Assembly: GCF_018860825.1 (NCBI RefSeq)
Contig: NZ_JAHKPZ010000004.1
Location: forward strand, 62,001 to 126,000
Source of the DNA: Lacinutrix sp. C3R15
GTDB lineage: Bacteria; Bacteroidota; Bacteroidia; Flavobacteriales; Flavobacteriaceae
Reading direction: 5' to 3'
Length of the DNA stretch: 64,000 nucleotides
The notes under the pieces: model-generated
Seen by the model: the letters and a program-made list of their open reading frames with translations, nothing else
Told to the model about the DNA's origin: nothing
Database searches by the model: none
Part shown: piece by piece, positions 53,426-60,431 of the stretch
Numbering within the stretch: the stretch's first letter is position 1
How the letters are laid out: the number at the start of each line of letters is the position of its first letter
Program-made: the position numbers and the translations under genes

Positions 53426-54168
53426 GAGTTAATAGTTTAAATTAGACGTAATTTATTTTCCTGCTTTTAAACAGATACTATTAACATAGTTTTATAAAGT
53501 ATAGAGAGAAATGTAAATATAATAAAAAAGTTATAACTATTTGATTTTATGATAGTTATATTTTATAAAAAACTAAAATAGAGTAATTAACAATAGTCTT
53601 AATAACTTTTAAAATACTAGTTATAACTTGTTAATATCTTCTTATTGTTTTTTAAAACTTTTATTAGGATTATTCATTAAAATTTACAATCCGTAACGTT
53701 TAGTTAACATGCAAATAAGTTAACCTTAATTTTTTGTAAACTTATTAGCACTTAAACATCAATTTTAAACGTAAAAAAATAAAATACTTATTAAAAATTT
53801 TATGTGAATAGTAGTTATTAACAGTTGTTAATAGCGAATATAAATCCTTTATAAATGAAGCTTTTATAGAACTAATAACTTGTTAATAGAGTACTTTTAT
53901 AAAAAAATCAAACTAAAATATTAAAAAGTTATACCGTTATTAACAAGCAATAATAAACAGTATTATTTTTTTAAATTTTTAAAAGAAAAAGATGATTATA
54001 TATATATATGTGGATAACTACTTTTTTTAGATTTAACTTTAAGTAAATATCCATTTAATATTAAATACGTAGCTTTGTAAAAACAAATAGCGAAAATTCT
54101 CCACTTAAAACGCTAGATAATAACAGAATTTCACATAACTTAGAAATTCAATTGATTACAATTAATAA
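53426..54168. other. Candidate replication origin in a long AT-rich divergent gap
   Basis: A 743-base gap between divergent genes. A perfect DnaA box TGTGGATAA is at 54009-54017 beside an alternating TA run (54000-54008). TGTGAATAG is at 53803-53811, one mismatch from the relaxed consensus. Six related 9-mers occur: CTATTAACA 53478; TTATTAACA 53815 and 53937; TGTTAATAT 53629; TGTTAATAG 53826 and 53881. Two of them (53815-53834) form a palindrome. rnpA, often near oriC in bacteria, is 7 kb away. This combination suggests oriC but is not proof. Confidence 0.4.
54070..54077 (+). promoter_or_regulatory. -7 element TAGCTTTG for rnr
   Basis: TAGCTTTG matches TAnnTTTG. It leaves a leader of about 85 bases before the rnr ATG at 54169. 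Confidence 0.55.
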
Positions 54169-56403
54169 ATGACAAAAAAGAAACACAGGAAACCTTCACA
54201 TAATAAGATTTCTAACCTTACAAATACTATTTTAAGTATTTTAAAAAAAGATAGAACCAAGTCTTTTAACTACAAACAAATAGCTGCTAAGCTAGGAGTT
54301 AATGATGCTAGCAGCAGAAACCAAATCATTAAAAAACTGCAAAAATTAAAAGCAGATGGCGATATAGAAGAAATAGAACGTGGTAAATTTAAAGCCATTG
54401 TTAATACAGAATATTACACAGGTAAACTAGATCTTACTTCTAAAGGTTCTGGTTATGTTATAGTAGAAGGCTTTGAAGATGATATTTTTATAGCTTCTAA
54501 TAACATAAATAAAGCTTTACATGGTGACGAAGTAGAATTATATATTTACAACCGAAGAAAAAGAGGTAGGCTAGAAGGCGAAATAACCAATATTATTAAA
54601 CGCGCTAAAAGCGAATATGTTGGTATAATTCAAATTCACGAAAAGAAAAACTTTGCTTTTTTTGTAGCAGATTCTAACAAAATGTACAAAGATATTTTTA
54701 TACCTATTAATAAAATTAACAAAGCAAAAGATGGTGATAAAGTATTAGTATCTCTTGAAGATTGGCCAGAAAAAGCAGATTCTCCTTATGGTAGAGTAAT
54801 AAAAGTACTAGGTAAACCAGGAGAACACAATACAGAAATTCATGCAATATTAGCAGATTATGGTTTGCCATATGAGTTTCCGCATGAAGTAGAAGCTTTT
54901 GCAAATAAAATAGATACTTCTATTACAAAAGAAGAAATTGCAAAACGTCGAGATATGCGAGACGTTTTAACCTTTACCATCGATCCTAAGGACGCTAAAG
55001 ATTTTGATGATGCCTTATCCTTTCAAATTCTAGAAAATGGAAATTACGAAGTAGGAATACATATTGCAGACGTTTCACACTATGTGCAAGAAGGAACTAT
55101 TTTAGATGATGAAGCTTATGAACGTGCAACCTCTGTATATTTAGTAGATAGAGTAGTACCTATGTTACCAGAAGTACTTTCTAACAACGCTTGTTCTTTA
55201 AGACCTCATGAAGAAAAATATACCTTCTCTGCGGTTTTTGAAATTAATGACAAAACCGAAATTTTAAACCAGTGGTTTGGTAGAACAGTAACCTACAGTG
55301 ATGCTCGATTTGCTTATGAAGAAGCCCAAGCAATTATTGAAAATAATGAAGGAAAAACATTTACTACCAAAGAAATTGCTTTGATAGATACTACCATTCC
55401 TGAAGATGTTTCGCTTACAGGTAATACATATAAAACCACACCAGAAATAGCATTTGCTACTTTAAAACTAGATCAACTTGCAAAAATTATGCGTAGCAAA
55501 CGTATGCGTACAGGAGCTATTTCTTTTGATAAAGTAGAAGTAAAATTCAATCTAGATCAAAATGCAAATCCAATTGGTGTGTTCTTTAAAACTAGCAAAG
55601 ATGCCAATAAGTTAATTGAAGAATTTATGCTACTTGCAAATAAAAAAGTAGCAGAATTTATTGGTAAGCAAAAACCAGAAAAAACATTTATTTATAGAGT
55701 TCATGATGAACCAGACGAAAGTAAACTAGCAGCTTTACAAGGGGTAGTTTCTAAATTTGGTTACAAATTAAACTTTAAAGACCGCAAAACAGTTTCTACT
55801 ACTTTAAACAATTTACTAAAGGAAGTAAACGGAAAAAAAGAACAAAATTTAGTAGATACTTTAGCTATTAGAACCATGTCTAAGGCAGAATATACTACCA
55901 AAAATATTGGGCATTACGGTTTAGCTTTTGATTATTATAGTCACTTTACATCGCCAATTCGTAGATATCCTGATGTCATGGCACACAGACTTTTACAACA
56001 TTATTTAGATAAAGGAAAAACAGTGAGCCAAGAAGCCTATGAAGATAAATGTAAACATTCTTCAAATATGGAAGGTTTAGCTACTAAAGCCGAAAGAGAT
56101 TCTATTAAATACATGCAAGTAAAATTTATGCAAGACCATCAAGACGAAGAATTTGTTGGTGTTATTTCTGGTGCAACAGATTGGGGAATTTATGTAGAAA
56201 TAATCTCTAATAAATGCGAAGGAATGGTTAGAATGCGTGATATTACAGACGATCATTATGAATTTGACGAAACCCAATACGCTATTATTGGTCGTAAAAA
56301 TAAAAAAATGTATCAGCTTGGCGATGAAGTAATAGTAAAAGTTAAAAATGCCGATTTAGTAAAAAAACACCTAGATTTTTTATTAATAGGAAAAGCTAAT
56401 TAG
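54169..56403 (+). CDS. rnr: Ribonuclease R
   Basis: A 744-residue 3'-5' exoribonuclease that degrades structured RNA and takes part in rRNA and mRNA turnover. A basic N-terminus with a winged-helix-like segment (about 12-70) precedes cold-shock domains (about 80-225), the RNB catalytic domain (about 265-600) with metal Asp residues in DPKDAKDFDDALSF, and a C-terminal S1 domain (about 655-740, FVGVISGATDWGIYVEI). Length is normal. It has its own promoter and terminator and is transcribed away from the candidate origin. Confidence 0.96.
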   Translation: MTKKKHRKPSHNKISNLTNTILSILKKDRTKSFNYKQIAAKLGVNDASSRNQIIKKLQKLKADGDIEEIERGKFKAIVNTEYYTGKLDLTSKGSGYVIVEGFEDDIFIASNNINKALHGDEVELYIYNRRKRGRLEGEITNIIKRAKSEYVGIIQIHEKKNFAFFVADSNKMYKDIFIPINKINKAKDGDKVLVSLEDWPEKADSPYGRVIKVLGKPGEHNTEIHAILADYGLPYEFPHEVEAFANKIDTSITKEEIAKRRDMRDVLTFTIDPKDAKDFDDALSFQILENGNYEVGIHIADVSHYVQEGTILDDEAYERATSVYLVDRVVPMLPEVLSNNACSLRPHEEKYTFSAVFEINDKTEILNQWFGRTVTYSDARFAYEEAQAIIENNEGKTFTTKEIALIDTTIPEDVSLTGNTYKTTPEIAFATLKLDQLAKIMRSKRMRTGAISFDKVEVKFNLDQNANPIGVFFKTSKDANKLIEEFMLLANKKVAEFIGKQKPEKTFIYRVHDEPDESKLAALQGVVSKFGYKLNFKDRKTVSTTLNNLLKEVNGKKEQNLVDTLAIRTMSKAEYTTKNIGHYGLAFDYYSHFTSPIRRYPDVMAHRLLQHYLDKGKTVSQEAYEDKCKHSSNMEGLATKAERDSIKYMQVKFMQDHQDEEFVGVISGATDWGIYVEIISNKCEGMVRMRDITDDHYEFDETQYAIIGRKNKKMYQLGDEVIVKVKNADLVKKHLDFLLIGKAN

Positions 56404-56410
56404 TTTATAA

Positions 56411-56448
56411 AACATCTTTTCTTAACAAGAGAAAAGATGTTTTTTTTT
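56411..56448 (+). terminator. Rho-independent terminator of rnr
   Basis: AACATCTTTTCT and AGAAAAGATGTT pair around a seven-base loop and are followed by a run of T. Confidence 0.87.
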
Positions 56449-56482
56449 ACTCAAAAAGTAATTAATAATAAAATTTTTTACA

Positions 56483-56782
56483 ATGATTTTAACCACAACA
56501 AATACTATTGAAGCACATAAAATTCATGATTATTTAGGTGTTGTTACTGGAGTAGCAGTAAATAGAAAACAAACAGGAATGACTTTTAGTTTAAAAAAGT
56601 ACTATGATAGTTTAGAAAATAATCTAGAAGAGGTAAAAGAATCAGCTTTTCAAAACCTTAAAAAAAATGCTATTGCTTTAAAAGCAAATGCTGTGGTAGG
56701 TATTACTGTAGATGTAGAAACTATTGCAACATCAGGAATTATTATGGTTTCAATAACAGGAACAGCTGTTAAAGTTGCCTAA
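56483..56782 (+). CDS. YbjQ family heavy-metal-binding domain protein
   Basis: A 99-residue protein of the YbjQ/UPF0145 family. It starts ILTTTNTIEAHKIHDYLGVVTG and has the conserved ANAVVGITVDVE near the end. The family forms pentameric rings and is loosely linked to metal binding, but no function is established. The usual Cys residues are missing. It lies between the rnr terminator and the promoter of the GIN-domain gene, so it is transcribed alone. Confidence 0.85.
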   Translation: MILTTTNTIEAHKIHDYLGVVTGVAVNRKQTGMTFSLKKYYDSLENNLEEVKESAFQNLKKNAIALKANAVVGITVDVETIATSGIIMVSITGTAVKVA

Positions 56783-56810
56783 AATAAAAGGCCTCAAAAT
56801 CTTATTTTTT

Positions 56811-56818
56811 TAAATTTG
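56811..56818 (+). promoter_or_regulatory. -7 element TAAATTTG for the GIN-domain gene
   Basis: TAAATTTG matches TAnnTTTG and ends 24 bases before the ATG at 56843. Confidence 0.6.
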
Positions 56819-56842
56819 CAGTAACCTTTAAACATATATATT

Positions 56843-57520
56843 ATGAAAAAGTTACTTTGTTTATTATTTATTAGCCTAGCAATTACAAGTTTTGCACAAG
56901 AATCTATAGAATTACCAATAGGAGAATTTAGCGAAATTAAAGTCTATGATCGTATAGAAATAGAGCTTATAAAAGCTGATGAAAACAAAGTTGTTATTTC
57001 TGGAAAAAACACAAAAGATGTTGTTATAGTGCATAAAAATGACATTCTAAAAATTAGAATGACACTAACAGAAGCTTTTAATGGTGATGATACCACAGTG
57101 CAAGTATATTATACCTCTTTAGATGTTATAGATGCTAATGAAGGTACTTTTATTGGTTCTAATGATATTTTAGAACAATTTGATTTAAAAGTAAAAGCAC
57201 AAGAAGGAGGAAGCATTACTTTACAAGTAAAAGATTTACATTATTTAGATGTCAAGGCTGTTTCTGGAGCCAATATTAAAATTTCTGGAACAACCATAAA
57301 TCAAACTATAGATATTAATACAGGTGGTACCTATAAAGCAAAAGATTTAATTGCAGAAAATACTACAGTTACTATAAAAGCTGCTGGTACAGCATATGTA
57401 AATACTAGTAAAAAAGTGGTTGCTAAAGTTAGAGCAGGAGGTAGCGTTTATGTTTATGGTAACCCAGAAATGGTAGATGAGAATACTATTTTAGGAGGAA
57501 AAATTATTATTGAAGAATAA
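56843..57520 (+). CDS. GIN domain (DUF2807) exported protein
   Basis: A 225-residue exported protein. A signal peptide (about 1-18, ending SFA) precedes a parallel beta-helix-like DUF2807/GIN domain with repeated GxxxI/V segments (GSITLQVKDLHYLDVKAV, TINQTIDINTGGTYKAKDL). The family is described as an auto-transporter adhesin head-like domain, but no T9SS tail is present, so it is probably periplasmic. Function is unknown. LysE follows with its own promoter. Confidence 0.85.
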   Translation: MKKLLCLLFISLAITSFAQESIELPIGEFSEIKVYDRIEIELIKADENKVVISGKNTKDVVIVHKNDILKIRMTLTEAFNGDDTTVQVYYTSLDVIDANEGTFIGSNDILEQFDLKVKAQEGGSITLQVKDLHYLDVKAVSGANIKISGTTINQTIDINTGGTYKAKDLIAENTTVTIKAAGTAYVNTSKKVVAKVRAGGSVYVYGNPEMVDENTILGGKIIIEE

Positions 57521-57536
57521 ATACTAGCATTTTTCT

Positions 57537-57544
57537 TAAATTTG
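57537..57544 (+). promoter_or_regulatory. -7 element TAAATTTG for the LysE-type gene
   Basis: TAAATTTG matches TAnnTTTG and ends 16 bases before the ATG at 57561. Confidence 0.6.
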
Positions 57545-57560
57545 TAAGAAAGACTTTCTC

Positions 57561-58241
57561 ATGCTAGATGCTATTTTAACAGCAATCCCTTTTGGTATTA
57601 TATTATCGTTCACCATAGGACCTGTTTTTTTTGTTTTATTAGAAACTAGTGCAACCAAAGGGTTTAAAAGTGCTTTAATTTTTGATTTAGGAGTAATTCT
57701 AGCAGATATATTTTTTATAATTGTTGCTTTTTATAGTACCAGTAAACTCTTAGAAAAGGTAAAAGATGATCCTAGTTTTCTTATTTTTGGTGGTGTTTTT
57801 TTAACTGCCTATGGCGTTATTTCTTTTATTAAAACTTCTAAATCTTTTAGAGAAATTGTTAGAGAATATCATAGAGTAGAATTTAAAAAAGACTATGGTA
57901 AACTCTTTGTAAAAGGCTTTTTACTTAATTTTATTAACATTGGTGTTTTACTAGGTTGGTTGGGTTTTATTGTAATAGGTAACTCTTTAACAGAAAGTAC
58001 TTATGAACTACAAATATTTTTAGCTACCATTTTATTGGTTTACTTTTTAGTAGATTTATTAAAAATTGCAGCTGCAAAAACGCTTAAAAATAAACTAACG
58101 CCAAGACGTATTTTTAAAACTAAAAAAATAGTAGCTCTTGTTATTTTAGGTTTCGGAATTTTGCTTTTAGTACAAGGGTTTTTTCCTAAAGAAAAAGAAT
58201 TAATTAAAGATAAATTAGAGCAGATTAATCCATTAAACTAA
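57561..58241 (+). CDS. LysE/RhtB family amino acid exporter
   Basis: A 226-residue inner-membrane protein with six predicted helices. The N-terminus ILTAIPFGIILSFTIGPVFFVLLETSATKGFKS holds the family motif GPVFF and the ETS-KG loop. It should export amino acids or related small compounds. A central charged loop (about 90-115, SFREIVREYHRVEFKKDYG) is longer than in typical members. The substrate is unknown. It is monocistronic. Confidence 0.88.
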   Translation: MLDAILTAIPFGIILSFTIGPVFFVLLETSATKGFKSALIFDLGVILADIFFIIVAFYSTSKLLEKVKDDPSFLIFGGVFLTAYGVISFIKTSKSFREIVREYHRVEFKKDYGKLFVKGFLLNFINIGVLLGWLGFIVIGNSLTESTYELQIFLATILLVYFLVDLLKIAAAKTLKNKLTPRRIFKTKKIVALVILGFGILLLVQGFFPKEKELIKDKLEQINPLN

Positions 58242-58289
58242 CTTTAAACAAATGAATAATGTTTTTATAGATTATTTTGTAATACTTTA

Positions 58290-58529
58290 CTAGTCATTTG
58301 CTTTATATTTTATTAAAGAAATTAAAGATACCAAACTCCATACACCTTCAAGTATTATAAAAGGAATATACTGCATAAGTATTGAGGCAAAACAAGCTAG
58401 ACTTGCACCAATAAAATTAAGTAAAATAAACGTTAAATCTGTATTTTTTAGTTTTCCTATTACATTAAGAATGTATGCTAATAGTATTTGAAAAACTCCT
58501 ATAAAACCAATCCAATCTGTAGTATTCAT
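58290..58529 (-). CDS. Small membrane protein of the CBU_0592 type
   Basis: A 79-residue protein with three hydrophobic segments (about 6-22, 30-49 and 53-72) and a short basic C-terminus. It begins NTTDWIGFIGVFQILLAY and resembles the CBU_0592 family of small membrane proteins of unknown function. It marks the edge of conserved sequence; the next gene upstream lies in a foreign-looking segment. Confidence 0.7.
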   Translation of the reverse strand: MNTTDWIGFIGVFQILLAYILNVIGKLKNTDLTFILLNFIGASLACFASILMQYIPFIILEGVWSLVSLISLIKYKAND

Positions 58530-58559
58530 TTGTTATCCTTTTCTTAAATAATTTTCTTG

Positions 58560-59260
58560 AGTTTCATTAGCATTAAAAAACTTCAATACATATTTAAAGT
58601 TTTCTATACATGTTGTTTATATTCTAAGGTTGATGTATAAGAATAGTTGCGATTTTGTATGCGAGGATTTTCCGAAGGAAAAGCAGACGTTACAAACACG
58701 CAACGACCTTCTTTTGAGCACTAAGCCGCAATTATTTTATACGGTGTTGTGTGCAGTTTTTATTCCGATTTCTATCCGTCAATAGAAACTCCAACTTGTT
58801 TATTATCCTCAAAATGAATATTAAAAAAGTAATTTTGGCCTTCTTTTTCTTGAAAAGCCATTTCAAATCCTTCGTCACGTACAGATATTCCTTTCAGTTC
58901 AAAATGTTTTTCAATCGATACGAATTCCATTTCTGCATTTTCAAATTGTTCTTTAAGTGCATTTTCAGATTCGGATTTTATTTCCGTTTCTTTATTCAAA
59001 GCATTGAGTAAAATCTGTTTCTGATTTTCAGCTATTCCGTCCTTATTTCCTGCCACAAGAATTTCAATATCAGCATCCAAAAATCTTTTATTCACTTGCC
59101 AACCAACATCATTTCCTCTCGTGCTAAAACTCTCAATTTCTCCAAAATCAGAGTCAGTCGTTTTTAGTTTTTTACTTCCAAAAAGTTTTCCAAATATTCC
59201 CATTCAGTTTGGTTTTAGTTCTGTTGCTCAAATTACACACAACTACTGTATATATTAGTT
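58560..59260. mobile_element. Foreign-looking single-gene segment next to tRNA-Cys
   Basis: The gene at 58772-59203 is bounded by inverted GTTGTGTG (58746-58753) and CACACAAC (59236-59243). The left flank has a richer base mix than its surroundings, a TTTTCC-GAA-GGAAAA hairpin (58668-58682) and no gene. The segment lies on the 3' side of tRNA-Cys, where degraded copies of the tRNA end are found. No integrase or transposase is present, so if it was mobile it is a remnant or depends on another element. Confidence 0.4.
58772..59203 (-). CDS. Protein of unknown function in a cassette-like segment
   Basis: A 143-residue acidic protein beginning GIFGKLFGSKKLKTTDSDFG. There is no signal peptide, so it is cytoplasmic. 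It looks mixed alpha/beta, with a central helix (IAENQKQILLNALNKETEIK) and a C-terminal strand-rich part. I do not recognise the family with certainty; the layout recalls small DUF2262-like proteins. Codons such as TCC, CGT and GAC and the flanking sequence differ from the AT-rich neighbours. Its setting between inverted GTTGTGTG motifs suggests arrival by transfer. Confidence 0.7.
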   Translation of the reverse strand: MGIFGKLFGSKKLKTTDSDFGEIESFSTRGNDVGWQVNKRFLDADIEILVAGNKDGIAENQKQILLNALNKETEIKSESENALKEQFENAEMEFVSIEKHFELKGISVRDEGFEMAFQEKEGQNYFFNIHFEDNKQVGVSIDG

Positions 59261-59270
59261 TAATATATAA

Positions 59271-59507
59271 AAATAGTTACTTTATACAAGTAACTATTTT
59301 TGAGGTGTAGAAATATATTACTCGAACACTGCATTATTTTTATCTTATTTTAATTTTTTTTAAAATTTAACTTAAACCACTATTTATATACAAGTAACTC
59401 TTTTTGAGATGTAGTAGCAAACTACTAGAACAGCTGTATTTTTCTTACTTAAATTTTTCTAAAATTTAACCAAAAAAAAAGAGCTACTTATTTTAAGTAA
59501 CTCTTTT
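59271..59507 (-). repeat. Tandem degraded copies of the tRNA-Cys 3' end with its terminator
   Basis: The block TAACT-TTTTTGAGGTGT recurs three times: at about 59291-59308, 59391-59412 (GAGATGT) and 59495-59515, the last being the true tRNA end. The spacing is 104 and 103 bases. The first two carry T-arm-like remnants (CTCGAACACTG and CTAGAACAGCTG compared with TTCGAACCGCTG). The first has a perfect terminator stem AAATAGTTACTT/AAGTAACTATTT. The region between copies is AT-rich and non-coding. Confidence 0.75.
59472..59507 (-). terminator. Terminator of tRNA-Cys
   Basis: On the minus strand AAAGAGTTACTT and AAGTAGCTCTTT pair with one mismatch around AAAAT and are followed by a T run. Confidence 0.8.
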
Positions 59508-59509
59508 TG

Positions 59510-59580
59510 AGGTGTCGAGCGGATTCGAACCGCTGTAGATGGTGTTGCAGACCACTGCCTAGCCGCTCGGCCACGACACC
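59510..59580 (-). tRNA. tRNA-Cys (anticodon GCA)
   Basis: A 71-base cloverleaf. The acceptor pairs GGTGTCG with CGACACC, followed by discriminator T, the identity base expected for cysteine. The anticodon loop CTGCAAC gives GCA, and the T-arm is AGCGG-TTCGAAT-CCGCT. CCA is not encoded; CAA follows. Tandem degraded copies of its 3' end lie next to it on the 3' side. Confidence 0.94.
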
Positions 59581-59652
59581 TTAAATTCCTTTAAAAAGGA
59601 ACCTCATTATTTCTAATGAGAAGGCAAATATAAAAATAATTCCCTTTTTACG

Positions 59653-60024
59653 CTATTTAGAAACACTTTTTCTTTTTTCGGTAATCTCAATAGTTACCAT
59701 TTCTACATCTCCACCAATAGGAGGGTTTATTTTACTCACTGCTACTGTAGCAACAGTAATTAGTTTATCTTCAGTAAATATACGAGTTAAAATACGTTTT
59801 GCAACAGTCTCTAATAAGTGCGAAGGCTTTGCCATTTCTTCTCTAATTACTCTATTTAAAAACACATAATCTACCGTGTCTTTTAAATCGTCTGAGTTTG
59901 CACTTTTTTGTAAATCGGCTTTTACTTTAATATCTACACGATAATCGCTTCCTATTATAGTCTCTTCGGTTAAGCAACCATGATATGCAAATACACGAAT
60001 GTTTTCTACTTTAATTATTCCCAT
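59653..60024 (-). CDS. folB: Dihydroneopterin aldolase
   Basis: A 123-residue enzyme of folate synthesis that cleaves 7,8-dihydroneopterin to 6-hydroxymethyl-7,8-dihydropterin and glycolaldehyde. It starts GIIKVENIRVFAYHGCLTEE with the conserved Tyr-His-Gly, and has DYVFLNRVIREEMAKPSHLLETVAKRI with the catalytic Glu region. The C-terminal KINPPIGGDVEMVTIEI is typical. The -7 element ends four bases before the start, so the message is predicted to be leaderless. Confidence 0.95.
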   Translation of the reverse strand: MGIIKVENIRVFAYHGCLTEETIIGSDYRVDIKVKADLQKSANSDDLKDTVDYVFLNRVIREEMAKPSHLLETVAKRILTRIFTEDKLITVATVAVSKINPPIGGDVEMVTIEITEKRKSVSK

Positions 60025-60028
60025 GGCG

Positions 60029-60036
60029 CAAAAGTA
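60029..60036 (-). promoter_or_regulatory. -7 element TACTTTTG for folB
   Basis: Minus-strand TACTTTTG matches TAnnTTTG and lies immediately before the folB start, predicting a leaderless transcript. Confidence 0.55.
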
Positions 60037-60090
60037 GTATAACCAAAGGCAGTTTTAATATAATTTTTAAATTAATTATTAACTAATACA

Positions 60091-60300
60091 TTAGTTAGTA
60101 AACAAATCAAAAATATTACTAAGTGCGCTAGTTTTAGATTTATAAAATTCTGTATATGTACAGTTATTGCAGGTAACAGAGGTATATTTTTGCGATTGCA
60201 CATCAAATATTTTAGACCACCTACCACCAGTTGCTCGCATTTGTCCTGTAGTATATGTATGGTTATTACATTTAGGGCATTCATAGTTTTTGTGTTTCAT
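60091..60300 (-). CDS. Small zinc-ribbon protein
   Basis: A 69-residue cytoplasmic protein with two CxxC pairs, CPKC (residues 8-11) and CNNC (about 44-47), forming a zinc ribbon. The middle TGQMRATGGRWSKIFDVQSQKYTSVTC and the end FYKSKTSALSNIFDLF match small bacterial zinc-ribbon nucleic-acid-binding-like proteins. Function is unknown. A second frame overlapping it (60072-60284) is a shadow. It lies between folB (minus) and glnS (plus). Confidence 0.82.
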   Translation of the reverse strand: MKHKNYECPKCNNHTYTTGQMRATGGRWSKIFDVQSQKYTSVTCNNCTYTEFYKSKTSALSNIFDLFTN

Positions 60301-60364
60301 ACCTTATCTTAATTTTTATCTATGTGTCTTTATTTTTTTTTAAAAAGTTACAAAATATATACGC

Positions 60365-60394
60365 TTGAGCTATTATATAGTTACTATAAATTTG
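60365..60394 (+). promoter_or_regulatory. Bacteroidota-type promoter of glnS
   Basis: TTG at 60365-60367, 19 bases, then TAAATTTG at 60387-60394: a full match to the consensus. A second TAGTTTTG at 60397-60404 could be an alternative. The leader is about 30 bases to the ATG at 60432. Confidence 0.68.
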
Positions 60395-60431
60395 TCTAGT
60401 TTTGTATTTCAGTTTAGAAAGAAAAATAATT

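Noticed and set aside
53426-54168. Missed gene in the long gap before rnr
   Set aside because: All six frames are closed by many stops and the sequence is extremely AT-rich; only short non-coding motifs are present.
58668-59243. Integron attC-type cassette
   Set aside because: The GTTGTGTG/CACACAAC motifs do not fit the GTTRRRY/RYYYAAC core sites, and no integrase is present.
60072-60284. 70-codon minus-strand frame overlapping the zinc-ribbon gene
   Set aside because: The other frame has two CxxC pairs and a conserved layout; this one is a frame shadow.
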